Source: [Clostridium] symbiosum (GTDB lineage: Bacteria > Bacillota > Clostridia > Lachnospirales > Lachnospiraceae). Taken from it: DNA of 64,000 nt. The number at the start of each line of letters is the position of its first letter. The stretch's first letter is position 1. The stretch covers positions 1 to 64,000 of the forward strand of contig JAETSN010000018.1 of the NCBI GenBank assembly GCA_021769625.1, given 5' to 3'. The position numbers and the translations under genes are program-made. Of the stretch, positions 17,664 to 26,567 are shown one piece after another. The notes under the pieces were generated by a model, which was given only the letters and a program-made list of their open reading frames with translations, did not search any database and was not told the origin of the DNA.

Positions 17664-17693
17664 TTGGATAGTATCCGGTAAATATGGTAAGAT
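17664..17693 (+). promoter_or_regulatory. Candidate promoter for the AAA-like/PD-(D/E)XK gene
   Basis: TTGGAT (17664-17669), 18-bp spacer, TAAGAT (17688-17693), 34 bases before ATG 17728. It lies in the roughly 250-bp gap between divergent genes, where nothing else is recognisable. Confidence 0.4.
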
Positions 17694-17727
17694 GGGAGCA
17701 GGTAAAGAAAAATGAGAGGTGCAGGGC

Positions 17728-19413
17728 ATGGCGAGGACGATAAGCATCGGATGTCAGGATTTTGAGACGATCCGGAAAAACAATTACTTCTATATCGACA
17801 AAACTTCGTTTCTCAAAGAGTGGTGGGACAGCGGGGACAGCGTGACGCTGATCGCAAGGCCGAGGCGTTTTGGGAAGACACTGAACATGAGCATGACAGA
17901 GCAGTTCTTTTCCGTGAAGTACGCAGGGCGTGGGGATCTGTTCAAGGGACTTTCCGTCTGGGAAGAGGAGAAATACAGAGAGCTTCAGGGAACTTACCCG
18001 GTGATCGGCCTTTCTTTTGCCAATGTGAAAGAACGCACATATGAGGACACCCGTTACAGGATCTGTCAGATACTGATGAACCTGTATGCGGAGATGCGCT
18101 TTCTTTTGGAGGGGGATCTGCTGACGCCGAACGAAAAGGAATATTTTGGGCGGATATCAGAAAATATGCGTGAACAGGACGCTACCATGAGCCTCTATTA
18201 CCTCTCCTCTTTTCTGTCGCGGTACTATGGGAAGAAAGTGATCATCCTTTTAGATGAGTACGACACGCCGATGCAGGAGGCGCATGTAAACGGATTCTGG
18301 GATGAACTGGTTGCATTTACGAGGAGCCTGTTCAACTCAACCTTCAAGACGAACCCCTGCTTAGAGCGGGCGGTTATGACAGGAATCACGCGCGTCAGCA
18401 AGGAGTCCATCTTCTCCGACCTGAACAATCTGGAGGTGGTGACGACCACTGCTGAAAAGTATGCGGAGAGCTTTGGCTTTACGGAGGAAGAGGTGTTTGC
18501 CGCGCTGGATGAGTTTGAGATGACAGAGAAAAAGGATGAGGTAAAGGAATGGTACGACGGCTTTACCTTTGGGGACCATGCGGATATTTACAATCCCTGG
18601 TCCATCCTGAATTATCTGGATAAGGGGCAGGTGGGCGTATACTGGGCGAACACCAGCTCCAACGGTCTGGTGGGCGCGCTGCTGCGCGAGGGAAGCAGAC
18701 AGACAAAATTAGAATTTGAAGAGCTGATGCGCGGGCATTCGCTGAGGATGGAGATAGACGAGCAGATCGTCTACAACCAGTTGTCCGCAAAGAAGAACGC
18801 CGTGTGGAGCCTTCTGCTGGCAAGCGGATATTTAAAGGTTGTGGATAAAGAGTTCGTGTACAGGACAGGACGCTGGTATTACACACTGGTTCTGACAAAC
18901 CGCGAGGTCCATCTGATGTTCGAGGATCTGGTCAGCGAATGGTTCACGGGACCGGACGACAGCTACAACGATTTTATCACGGCGCTTTTGATGGGTGACT
19001 TAAGGAGAATGAATATTTATATGAACAAGGTGGCGCTCGCCACATTCAGCTCTTTTGATACCGGGAATAAGCCATCGGAGCAGGCGGAGCCGGAGAGGTT
19101 TTACCATGGTTTTGTGCTGGGACTTTTGGTGGAGCTTGCCGGCCGGTACAGCGTGACTTCCAACCGGGAGAGCGGATTCGGGCGTTATGATGTGGTGCTG
19201 GAACCGCTGAATAAGGAGGATGCGGCGATCATTCTGGAGTTTAAGGTACATGATCCCGAGGATGAAAAAACATTGGAGGATACGGTGAAGGCAGCGCTTG
19301 CGCAGATTGAGGAAAAACGATATGCTGCGGCGCTGGAGGAAAGAGGAATTAAGCCGGAGCGGATTCGGAAGTACGGGTTTGCTTTTGAGGGGAAAAAAGT
19401 GCTGATCGGGTAA
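17728..19413 (+). CDS. AAA-ATPase-like protein with C-terminal PD-(D/E)XK nuclease domain
   Basis: A 561-aa protein of a large family frequent in gut anaerobes (AAA-ATPase_like plus PD-(D/E)XK domains). A Walker-A-like RPRRFGKT lies at 44-51 and Walker B in [29 protein letters not shown] is a family signature. The C-terminal nuclease core runs from [18 protein letters not shown] to AAIILEFKV, giving Asp...Glu-x-Lys. The role is unknown; defence or mobile-element functions are speculation. ATG 17728 has GAGAGG at 8 bases; a GTG at 17719 is less likely. A second, orphan copy of its nuclease domain lies at 40042-40408. Confidence 0.85.
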   Translation: MARTISIGCQDFETIRKNNYFYIDKTSFLKEWWDSGDSVTLIARPRRFGKTLNMSMTEQFFSVKYAGRGDLFKGLSVWEEEKYRELQGTYPVIGLSFANVKERTYEDTRYRICQILMNLYAEMRFLLEGDLLTPNEKEYFGRISENMREQDATMSLYYLSSFLSRYYGKKVIILLDEYDTPMQEAHVNGFWDELVAFTRSLFNSTFKTNPCLERAVMTGITRVSKESIFSDLNNLEVVTTTAEKYAESFGFTEEEVFAALDEFEMTEKKDEVKEWYDGFTFGDHADIYNPWSILNYLDKGQVGVYWANTSSNGLVGALLREGSRQTKLEFEELMRGHSLRMEIDEQIVYNQLSAKKNAVWSLLLASGYLKVVDKEFVYRTGRWYYTLVLTNREVHLMFEDLVSEWFTGPDDSYNDFITALLMGDLRRMNIYMNKVALATFSSFDTGNKPSEQAEPERFYHGFVLGLLVELAGRYSVTSNRESGFGRYDVVLEPLNKEDAAIILEFKVHDPEDEKTLEDTVKAALAQIEEKRYAAALEERGIKPERIRKYGFAFEGKKVLIG

Positions 19414-19451
19414 AATGTTCAGAACAGATAAAGACAACAGGGGATTCCACG

Positions 19452-19520
19452 CAGTTTTGCCGGCTCTGTATTGAACATAGATCCGAAGTGGATTATAATA
19501 TGGTTACTATGTTGCGATGA
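19452..19520 (+). pseudogene. Fragment of an Rpn-family gene
   Basis: The frame ending at TGA 19518-19520 reads CIEHRSEVDYNMVTMLR, which aligns with SLIEHKSDVDYNTIMQVFRY of the intact Rpn protein at 464-1483, covering its nuclease Glu and the flanking helix. No start or further domain is present. It is a relic of a lost Rpn gene just after the AAA-like gene. Confidence 0.55.
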
Positions 19521-19576
19521 TACAATGAGCACAAGTGAGCCAATATGTTTACATGATTGGCGAACGGCGAATGTTG

Positions 19577-19599
19577 ATCATGAATCGCAGATTCATGAT
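19577..19599. repeat. Perfect 10-bp inverted repeat before the small acidic protein
   Basis: ATCATGAATC (19577-19586), GCA, GATTCATGAT (19590-19599). It ends 26 bases before ATG 19626. Shape and place fit either an operator or an mRNA hairpin near the ribosome site. Confidence 0.55.
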
Positions 19600-19625
19600 A
19601 TAGCAGGAAAGGGGAAGAGGAGGTT

Positions 19626-19832
19626 ATGGATAATATATCAGAAAAAGATATTGAGAATCTGTTGGAGATACTGGACGGTTTCTGCGATGCAGGGGACCGC
19701 AGGATGAAGTTAAATGTGTCGGAGGAACTCGCCGGCGGGGATACCAAACGTGATTATCATCTTGGATGCTGCGATATCGGAAGCCCCTGGGCAAAGGGAA
19801 CGCCTTTTGACGTACTGGAGGATGACTTTTGA
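19626..19832 (+). CDS. Small acidic protein of unknown function
   Basis: A 68-aa protein behind a strong ribosome site (GAGGAGG). The N-terminal half looks helical (ISEKDIENLLEILD); the C-terminal half holds YHLGCCDIGSPWAKGTPFDVLEDD, with two adjacent cysteines. No domain is recognised. It lies just ahead of the DUF3160 lipoprotein on the same strand, so co-transcription is likely. Confidence 0.65.
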   Translation: MDNISEKDIENLLEILDGFCDAGDRRMKLNVSEELAGGDTKRDYHLGCCDIGSPWAKGTPFDVLEDDF

Positions 19833-19929
19833 TGTGCGGATTCTTCCGGAAAGCGGGAGATAGGACACAGATATTTGTTTGCGCCGCCGATGGCGGCATG
19901 ACGGGAAGTGTGCAGATAAGAGGGAGGAT

Positions 19930-22158
19930 ATGATGAAAAAGAAAACATGGAAACAGCTTCTGGCAGTCATTCTGGCTGCATGTATGCTGAGCGGCTGCGG
20001 CTTGTCGGATTTGAAGGATATGTTCCGGATGGAAGATAGTTCGGACAGATTCCAGTCGGAGGAGGACGAGGCAGATGAGGAGGATGAGGCCGGATCGGAG
20101 AGGGAAGAAGCGTCTTCCGGTGAAGCTCCTGCATTAGGGAGCAGCAGGCCGATGCTGCTGAATCTGGATGCGGTGGAAGAGACGGATATGGTGAGCCCGA
20201 ATGTGGCCCCCTATGCGGTGGAATCCGATCTGAGCAATATCGATAATCTCTGGCAGGTATATTTGAGCGATGAAGCGGCGGAGAAACTTGCAGAAAACGG
20301 TTTTGTCGTGTCCGGCAGCGCGGGGGCGGAATTTTTTGAGCAATATGAATGGAACAGATATTCCCTGATGCCGAATTTTGTGACAGTGGATTCCCTGATG
20401 CACACTTACCATTTGTATTTCAGCTATCTGATGAAAAATATCGAGAAGGATCATCTGGCGGATGGCCTTGCATCGCTGAGTGTGAAGATGGCTGAAAACA
20501 GCGCCGCACAGTATGAAGCGCTGAAAGGCAGCGAATGGGAGGCTGCGGCAGCCCGGAATACAGCGTTTTTCACGGTGGGCGCAAAGCTCCTCGGCATGGA
20601 AGTCCCCGTATATGACTACGCGGAATCTGCCGTACAACAGGAACTGGACGCCATAGACGGCGCGGCGGGTATCGCCTATTCTGCCATAACGGGCGATGAA
20701 GAAGACTATACGCAGTATATCCCCAGAGGGTACTATGAGGGGGATGAACAGTTGGAGCGCTATTTTAAGGCGATGATGTGGTATGGCAGGATCCATTTTC
20801 TGCAGAAAGAGGAAGAACTGGACAAAAGCGCCCTGCTGATCACCTTGGCGCTTACGGAGGATGCGGAAAGTTACGGATTGTGGGAAAAGATATACGCGGT
20901 CACTTCGTTTTTTGCGGGGGCGAGCGATGACGCCGGTGTCTGCGAGTACAGGCCGCTCATGGAAGAAGCTTACGGCAAAAACATTACCGTGGATGATCTG
21001 GCGGGAAATAAAGAGGCGTTTGAGAGATTCCATGCGTCGACCGGGAAACTTGCCCCGCCGCAGATTAATTCCGTTCCAATCTGGGAGGGGGAGAGCAATG
21101 TGATACCGGGATTCAGGTTCATGGGACAGCGGTTCACGATAGATGCGGCGATCATGCAGCAGCTTATCTATCAGAATGTGAGTGAGAACGGCGCTGGGGA
21201 GCGGCGTATGCTGCCGGATGTGCTGGATGTGCCTGCCGCGCTCGGTTCCGATACGGCATTGAATATTCTGGAAGAACAGGGCGATACGGCGTTTGCAGGG
21301 TATTCGGAAAATATGGAAAAATTGAAGGAAGGGCTGGCAAAACCCAATAAGACATTGTGGACGGCGAGCCTCTATGCAAACTGGTTAAATACGTTGAGGC
21401 CGCTGCTCGATGAAAAGGGAGAGGGCTATCCTTTCTTTATGCAGAGCGAGGAGTGGACGAAGAAGGATCTGGAGTGCTTTGCCGGAAGTTTCACGGAATT
21501 AAAGCATGATACCGTGCTTTATACAAAACAGGTTATGGCGGAAATGGGCGGCGGTATGGAGGAAGAGCCTGACGACCGGGGCTATGTGGAGCCGGAACCG
21601 CTTGTCTACGGAAGATTTAAAAATCTGGCGTCGCTCACGGCGGAGGGGCTGAAAAGATACGGCATGCTGGATTCTGCGGATGAAGAGAATCTGATGAAAC
21701 TGGTGGAGATAGCGGATAAACTTCTGACGATCTCCAATAAGGAGCTTCAGGATGAAGTGCTGTCCGATGAGGAATATGAATTTATCAAAGGCTACGGCGG
21801 AAATCTGGAACATTTCTGGATCGAGGCTGTGAAGAATGATACCGGCGTGGAGGATGTGCGGGAACTTCCGGCGGCTGTGGTGGTGGATATCGCTACGGAT
21901 CCGAACGGGCAGGTATTAGAGGCGGCGACCGGAAATCCTTCTACGATTTATGTGGCTGTGAAAGTGGACGGCAAGGTGAAGATCGCGAAGGGAAGCGTAT
22001 ACACGTTTTTCCAGTTCCCGTGGCCGATGGACGATCGGCTGACGGATTCCAAATGGCGCTATATGATGGGGTATCAGGCGGATGAAAACGGCAACTGGAA
22101 TTATGATGGAGAGCAGCCCGTGAAACAGCCGGAGTGGACGCAGAGTTATCGGTATTGA
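19930..22158 (+). CDS. DUF3160 family lipoprotein
   Basis: A 742-aa exported protein. The signal ends in a lipobox MLSGC near residue 22. A highly acidic Glu/Asp/Ser linker (about 35-70) follows, then a long domain matching DUF3160: FVTVDSLMHTYHLYFSYLM near 155-175, LYANWLNTLRPLL near 480, and a C-terminal GSVYTFFQFPWPMDDRLTD stretch. It is likely tethered outside the membrane. Function is unknown. ATG 19930 follows GAGGGAGGAT; the upstream frame from 19879 lacks a signal-like start. Confidence 0.85.
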   Translation: MMKKKTWKQLLAVILAACMLSGCGLSDLKDMFRMEDSSDRFQSEEDEADEEDEAGSEREEASSGEAPALGSSRPMLLNLDAVEETDMVSPNVAPYAVESDLSNIDNLWQVYLSDEAAEKLAENGFVVSGSAGAEFFEQYEWNRYSLMPNFVTVDSLMHTYHLYFSYLMKNIEKDHLADGLASLSVKMAENSAAQYEALKGSEWEAAAARNTAFFTVGAKLLGMEVPVYDYAESAVQQELDAIDGAAGIAYSAITGDEEDYTQYIPRGYYEGDEQLERYFKAMMWYGRIHFLQKEEELDKSALLITLALTEDAESYGLWEKIYAVTSFFAGASDDAGVCEYRPLMEEAYGKNITVDDLAGNKEAFERFHASTGKLAPPQINSVPIWEGESNVIPGFRFMGQRFTIDAAIMQQLIYQNVSENGAGERRMLPDVLDVPAALGSDTALNILEEQGDTAFAGYSENMEKLKEGLAKPNKTLWTASLYANWLNTLRPLLDEKGEGYPFFMQSEEWTKKDLECFAGSFTELKHDTVLYTKQVMAEMGGGMEEEPDDRGYVEPEPLVYGRFKNLASLTAEGLKRYGMLDSADEENLMKLVEIADKLLTISNKELQDEVLSDEEYEFIKGYGGNLEHFWIEAVKNDTGVEDVRELPAAVVVDIATDPNGQVLEAATGNPSTIYVAVKVDGKVKIAKGSVYTFFQFPWPMDDRLTDSKWRYMMGYQADENGNWNYDGEQPVKQPEWTQSYRY

Positions 22159-22183
22159 GGGTGTTGGATGCCGGATGCCGGAC

Positions 22184-22322
22184 GCCGGTAAGAACATAAA
22201 ATCCTTCGTCGCCACGCTCGCGCTCTGTGAAAAACGCAGCGGACACATAAGGCGCTAAAATACAGCGCCTAAGTGCCGGCGTTTTTCAAAGGGCTCCTTA
22301 AGGATTTTATGTTCTTACCGGC
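22184..22322. repeat. Palindromic element, full copy 1 (139 nt)
   Basis: Outer arms 22184-22206 and 22300-22322 are perfect reverse complements over 23 bases (left arm begins GCCGGTAAGAACATAA). Inside, GAAAAACGC (22229-22237) pairs with GCGTTTTTC (22279-22287), and GGCGCT pairs with AGCGCC at the centre. The core CGCTCTGTGAAAAACGCAGC is shared with copy 2 at 58311-58447. It fills the gap between the DUF3160 and CapA-like genes. It may be a structured mobile or REP-like element, or fold in the mRNA 3' end. Confidence 0.85.
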
Positions 22323-22370
22323 TGGATGAGGTGTCAACTGAATGCCGATAGCGGGTAACAGTATGAAAAT

Positions 22371-23804
22371 ATGAAATTATTTTGGAAAAAAGCGGTGATA
22401 GTAATAGCGGTGCTTGCGGCGGGCGGCGCCGCTTTGTATGGGTTGTGGGCGGCGGGGATGTTTCTGCCGGGATGGGTTTCCTGGGAAAGCGGCAGTATCA
22501 CAGGGGAATCCGGGGATTATGAAATTTCTCTGGAGGAGAGGACGGTTAAAGTCGTCTATCACGGCGCGGAGATATGGCAATCGCCCAAAGAGATAAAAGT
22601 ACAGCAGGCGGTGTCCGGCGATATCGATCTGGACGGCAGGGATGAACTGGTTCTGCTCTGCTGGAAGAGAGGGCGTTTCGGCGCCTATAAGCCTTTCTGG
22701 ATAGAAAGGGACGAAAGGAGCTGGTCCCAGCACATTTTTGTGTACGATTGTGTGGAGGAGAAAATTGTACCGCAGTGGATGTCATCCTATATCGGGCAGG
22801 ATGTGACAGAGATGTCATCCGGCGGCATGGGGCAGGCGAGGTGGCTTCTGCTGACGGATCCCAAGGGGGAGATCAGCTACTGGCGGTGGGATTCCTGGGG
22901 CTTTACGAAGGATGACGCGGAAGTTTCCTTTGCGGTGTTCGGCGACAATCTGATCCATGAACCGATCTACAGATACGGCATGAATCAGGGCGGGGATTTT
23001 GATTTTCTGTTTGAAAATATAGGGGATATCCTCGAAAAAAGTGACATCTCCGTCATAAATCAGGAGACGCCTCTTGTCACGGAATTTTCGGAATACGGGG
23101 ATTACCCTAGATTCGGTACGCCTGTCCAGGTGGGGGAAGCCATTGCGGACGCCGGATTTGATGTGGTCACCTGTGCCACCAATCATGCACTTGACAGAGG
23201 GGCAAAAGGGATTCATACTACAAAGGATTGTTTTACGGAGCATGGTGTTTGCTGTCTCGGCATCCAGACGCAGGAGGAGCCGGAGAGAAAACCTTATGAG
23301 ATCATCCGGAGAAATAATATAAGATTCGCATTGTTTAACTACACTTACGGCACAAACGGAGTCCCTCTGCCGGAAAAATACCCCTACATGGTGCATCTGC
23401 TGGAGGATGAAGCGCAGATCAGGGAAGATATCGGGAGCGCCCGCAGGGAAGCGGATGTTGTCCTTGTATTTGTCCATTGGGGGACGGAAAATTCGGAGGA
23501 AATAGATTCTTTTCAGAAAAAGTGGACAGACATTTTTCTGGACAGTCAGGTAGATGTGGTCGTGGGAAGCCACCCCCATGTCCTGCAGGATCATGAGATG
23601 CTGGAAGGGGAGGACGGGCATCAAATGCTGGTGTATTACTCTGTCGGGAATTTTGTCAGCGCCCAGCCGGAAAAGACCTGCATCAAGGGAGGCGTGGCGG
23701 AATTTTCCATAGCACCGGTACCCGGCGGATATGCGATTTCGGAATACAGCCTTACGCCGCTGGTGATCAAGTGGGAAAAGGGCGGAAAGTATACGGCGGT
23801 TTAA
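22371..23804 (+). CDS. CapA family protein with N-terminal anchor and integrin-like repeat
   Basis: A 477-aa protein. Residues 7-30 form a membrane anchor. Residues 75-130 include GDIDLDGRDELVLLCW, an FG-GAP/VCBS-like calcium-binding pattern. From about 185 the CapA (PgsA) metallophosphatase-like domain runs: AVFGDNLIH, NQETPL, TCATNHALDRG, VFVHWGTE, GSHPHVLQ. CapA proteins take part in poly-gamma-glutamate export or other surface functions; the capB/C partners are not in the window, so the role here is open. The ribosome site is weak. Confidence 0.85.
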   Translation: MKLFWKKAVIVIAVLAAGGAALYGLWAAGMFLPGWVSWESGSITGESGDYEISLEERTVKVVYHGAEIWQSPKEIKVQQAVSGDIDLDGRDELVLLCWKRGRFGAYKPFWIERDERSWSQHIFVYDCVEEKIVPQWMSSYIGQDVTEMSSGGMGQARWLLLTDPKGEISYWRWDSWGFTKDDAEVSFAVFGDNLIHEPIYRYGMNQGGDFDFLFENIGDILEKSDISVINQETPLVTEFSEYGDYPRFGTPVQVGEAIADAGFDVVTCATNHALDRGAKGIHTTKDCFTEHGVCCLGIQTQEEPERKPYEIIRRNNIRFALFNYTYGTNGVPLPEKYPYMVHLLEDEAQIREDIGSARREADVVLVFVHWGTENSEEIDSFQKKWTDIFLDSQVDVVVGSHPHVLQDHEMLEGEDGHQMLVYYSVGNFVSAQPEKTCIKGGVAEFSIAPVPGGYAISEYSLTPLVIKWEKGGKYTAV

Positions 23805-23888
23805 GGGCATTTAACTGATATGAAAGCAAGCCAGAGATTGACTTTGACGAAAAGCATGGAACTATCATTGGAAAAGGAATTGACAAAA

Positions 23889-24758
23889 ATGGAAAATAAA
23901 AGAGCATTTTTAAAGGATAAGCGGAGGATCGTCATAAAAATAGGCTCCTCCTCCCTGCAGCATCCGGAGACGGGCGATCTGGATTACACGAAGCTGGATG
24001 TGTTGGTGCGGGAGCTCTGCAATCTGCGGAACATGGGAAAGGATGTGGTGCTGGTGACTTCCGGCGCGATCTCCGTCGGAAAAAAGGCGGTGCACATCAC
24101 AGAGATATGCGGCGAGGATGAGGACCACAATATTGCGGTGAAACAGGCATGCGCAGCGGTGGGACAGGCGAGGCTGATGATGATCTATCAGAAGATCTTT
24201 GCGGAATACAACCAGATGACGGCGCAGATCCTGATGACAAAAAACACGATCGTGGATAACTTAAACCGTTATAACGCCCAGAATACGTTCCGGGAACTTC
24301 TGCATATGGGCGTGGTGCCGATCGTGAACGAGAATGATACGGTTGCCACTTATGAGATCGAGATCGGGGACAACGATACCCTTTCGGCTATCGTGGCGGC
24401 GTTGATCGATGCGGATCTGCTGATACTGCTCTCCGATATTGACGGGCTGTATACCGATGATCCCCGCACCAATCCGGACGCGGAATTTGTGGAGGAAGTG
24501 AACGCTCTGGATCAGGAGACGATGCAGATGGGCAAAGCGTCCACCGGCAGCACCAGCGGAACCGGCGGCATGAATACAAAGCTGCTGGCGGCAAAGATCG
24601 CGACCAAGTCGGGAATCGATATGCTGATCGCCAACAGTAAAGATATCAAGGTGATCCACAGGCTGCTTGCGGGGGCACAGATCGGAACATTATTCCGCAG
24701 CGCAGGTTATGACAAGAAGTTTGACCTGCCGCTGTTTGTGGAGAGGATGCACAGGTAA
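23889..24758 (+). CDS. proB: Glutamate 5-kinase
   Basis: A 289-aa amino-acid kinase catalysing the first step of proline synthesis (ATP + glutamate). Motifs: VIKIGSSSL at the start, VLVTSGAIS, PIVNENDTVA, LSDIDGLYTDDPR and STGSTSGTGGMNTKL. It has no C-terminal PUA domain, unlike the longer E. coli form. The frame is open back to ATG 23820; ATG 23889 was chosen because AAGGA lies about 10 bases upstream and the kinase fold then begins normally. proA lies apart, at 28080. The next gene starts 2 bases after its stop. Confidence 0.92.
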   Translation: MENKRAFLKDKRRIVIKIGSSSLQHPETGDLDYTKLDVLVRELCNLRNMGKDVVLVTSGAISVGKKAVHITEICGEDEDHNIAVKQACAAVGQARLMMIYQKIFAEYNQMTAQILMTKNTIVDNLNRYNAQNTFRELLHMGVVPIVNENDTVATYEIEIGDNDTLSAIVAALIDADLLILLSDIDGLYTDDPRTNPDAEFVEEVNALDQETMQMGKASTGSTSGTGGMNTKLLAAKIATKSGIDMLIANSKDIKVIHRLLAGAQIGTLFRSAGYDKKFDLPLFVERMHR

Positions 24759-24760
24759 GG

Positions 24761-25522
24761 ATGAAGCAGGAAAAAGCGGCGCTCAGAGGGCGGATACTGA
24801 AAGAGCGGAATGCTCTTTTGCCGGGACAGAGAAAAATTTGGGACGGGCAGATATTCGGGCAGCTTGTGCAGATGGACAAAGCGTTTCCCTGTTCGGCCTA
24901 TCTGTGTTATGTGAATTATAAGAGTGAGGTTTCTACAAAAGAATTTATACTCTGGTGTTTAGAAAACGGCAAGACTGTTTTTGTGCCGAAGGTGATGGAA
25001 GGGAAAATCCCGGAATCGGAGGTTATGCGGGCGGGAAATGTCAGAGTAAAAGATATGACGGCTTCCGTCTCCGAAAAAGCAAAGATCAGGGATATGGAGT
25101 TTTACCGGATCACTGCATGGGAAGAGTTACAGGCAGGCTATCAGGGGATTCTGGAGCCGGAGGATTTGCCTGAAAAAAGTTTTTCCGAGTGGATCGTAAG
25201 ATCGGGTATTTTCGGACAGTTTGCGGGAGCACGCCGGAGTGTCACCACAGGCCATGAGGAAACTGCGGAGAAGGAAAAGACGGCGGGGAAGATCAGGATG
25301 CTGCTGCCGGGAGCGGTCTTTGACAGACAGGGGAACCGCATCGGCTACGGAGGCGGTTTTTACGACAGATGGCTTGCGCGGTGGGATCGAATGGCCCAGG
25401 AAAAACGGGACATGTTGGAAAAGATCGGGCTTGCCTATCATATCCAGATGACGGACTGCATTCCGGCGGAGCCGTTTGATCAGAAAGCGGACTATGTGAT
25501 CACGGATCAAGCCATCAGTTAA
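24761..25522 (+). CDS. 5-formyltetrahydrofolate cyclo-ligase
   Basis: A 253-aa ATP-dependent enzyme that turns 5-formyl-THF into methenyl-THF in one-carbon metabolism. The signature PGAVFDRQGNRIGYGGGFYDR is present near residue 185, and Lys/Arg-rich starts (KAALRGRILKERNALL) fit. Residues 155-180 hold a polar insertion (HEETAEKEKTAGK), making it longer than the usual 180-200 aa. It starts 2 bases after proB, so the two are coupled. Confidence 0.9.
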   Translation: MKQEKAALRGRILKERNALLPGQRKIWDGQIFGQLVQMDKAFPCSAYLCYVNYKSEVSTKEFILWCLENGKTVFVPKVMEGKIPESEVMRAGNVRVKDMTASVSEKAKIRDMEFYRITAWEELQAGYQGILEPEDLPEKSFSEWIVRSGIFGQFAGARRSVTTGHEETAEKEKTAGKIRMLLPGAVFDRQGNRIGYGGGFYDRWLARWDRMAQEKRDMLEKIGLAYHIQMTDCIPAEPFDQKADYVITDQAIS

Positions 25523-25558
25523 CGAACAGCAATTTGTTATAAACAGGAGGAGATACGA

Positions 25559-26539
25559 TTGAAATTTATTCTGGGGATCGATCAGGGAGGTACAAAGACG
25601 GCGGCCGCGCTGATGGGAACGGACGGCAGGATTTACGGAACAGGTTTTGAGAAGGGGGCGTATTTTCCCGTACATGGAAAAGAAACTGCCCTGCTGTTGA
25701 TGCAGAATGCCGCAAAAAAGGCGATGGAGCAGGCGGGGAGTGATATAAGTGATCTTGATATGATCGTGGCGGGCGTTACCGGCGTTGACTGGCAGGGGGA
25801 TGACGAGATGATCGCAGCGGCTTTGAGAGAGAGGCTGCCTGTAAACGAGATCAGTGTCTGCAATGACTGTGTGATCGCCCTGTACGGCGGGACTTTCAGC
25901 GGCGCCGGGGCTGTGATATGCGCGGGAACCGGATTGAATGCCGCGATCCGCAAAAGCGGAGGGGAATGTTTTGTGTTCGGCGATTATCTGGGAGAAAACC
26001 TGCAGGGAGCTACCGCCCTGGCACAGAGGGGTGCAAGAACGGTCTTCGATGCCCGGCTGGGGATCGATGAAGCGGAGCGGCTGACAGCGCTGTATCTGAA
26101 ATTCGCCGAAGCGGAAAATGTGGACGATCTCTTACATAAATACATGACGGACACTGCCTTTCAGGACCATCTTCGCTATATCGTGCCGGAAATCGTGGCG
26201 CTGGCGGAAGAGGGGGATGAGACAACGCGCAGGCTGTTGGAGTGTTTTGCGGAGGAACTCAACGTATATATCACCGCCGGATTAAGAAAGATGGATATGC
26301 AGGATCAGGCGCTTGACATTGTTCTTGCGGGCAGTGTCTTTAAAGGAAAAGATAATCCGCTGACAAATCATCTGATACGAAAGATAAGGGAAGATATCCC
26401 AAATGCCAATGTCCTGCGCGCAAGGTATGAACCGGTCGTAGGCGCCTGCGTGATGGGAATGCTCCAAAAACAGGAGTTCACGGAAGAAATGCGGCGCAGT
26501 CTTTCCGACAGCGCCGAAAAAATGTCGCTTTTGAGATGA
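25559..26539 (+). CDS. N-acetylglucosamine-kinase-like BadF/BcrA family ATPase
   Basis: A 326-aa sugar-kinase-fold protein starting at TTG 25559 behind AGGAGGAG. GIDQGGTKTAAALM is the phosphate-1 loop, AGVTGVDW and CAGTGLNAA the other nucleotide motifs. The best known relatives phosphorylate N-acetylglucosamine; other members are activators of radical enzymes, but the Cys ligands of those are not seen. It is convergent with the GH4 gene at its 3' end, and a shared use of amino-sugar or beta-glucoside is inference. Confidence 0.8.
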   Translation: MKFILGIDQGGTKTAAALMGTDGRIYGTGFEKGAYFPVHGKETALLLMQNAAKKAMEQAGSDISDLDMIVAGVTGVDWQGDDEMIAAALRERLPVNEISVCNDCVIALYGGTFSGAGAVICAGTGLNAAIRKSGGECFVFGDYLGENLQGATALAQRGARTVFDARLGIDEAERLTALYLKFAEAENVDDLLHKYMTDTAFQDHLRYIVPEIVALAEEGDETTRRLLECFAEELNVYITAGLRKMDMQDQALDIVLAGSVFKGKDNPLTNHLIRKIREDIPNANVLRARYEPVVGACVMGMLQKQEFTEEMRRSLSDSAEKMSLLR

Positions 26540-26567
26540 TGAAGATGCCCGGGGATATTGATAACCA

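Noticed and set aside
19471-19707. A 78-codon frame after the AAA-like gene
   Set aside because: A neighbouring frame carries an Rpn remnant and the small acidic gene starts inside it; no ribosome site of its own.
22815-23810. A 331-codon minus-strand frame opposite the CapA-like gene
   Set aside because: The plus strand carries full CapA motifs; the antisense frame has no ribosome site or domain.
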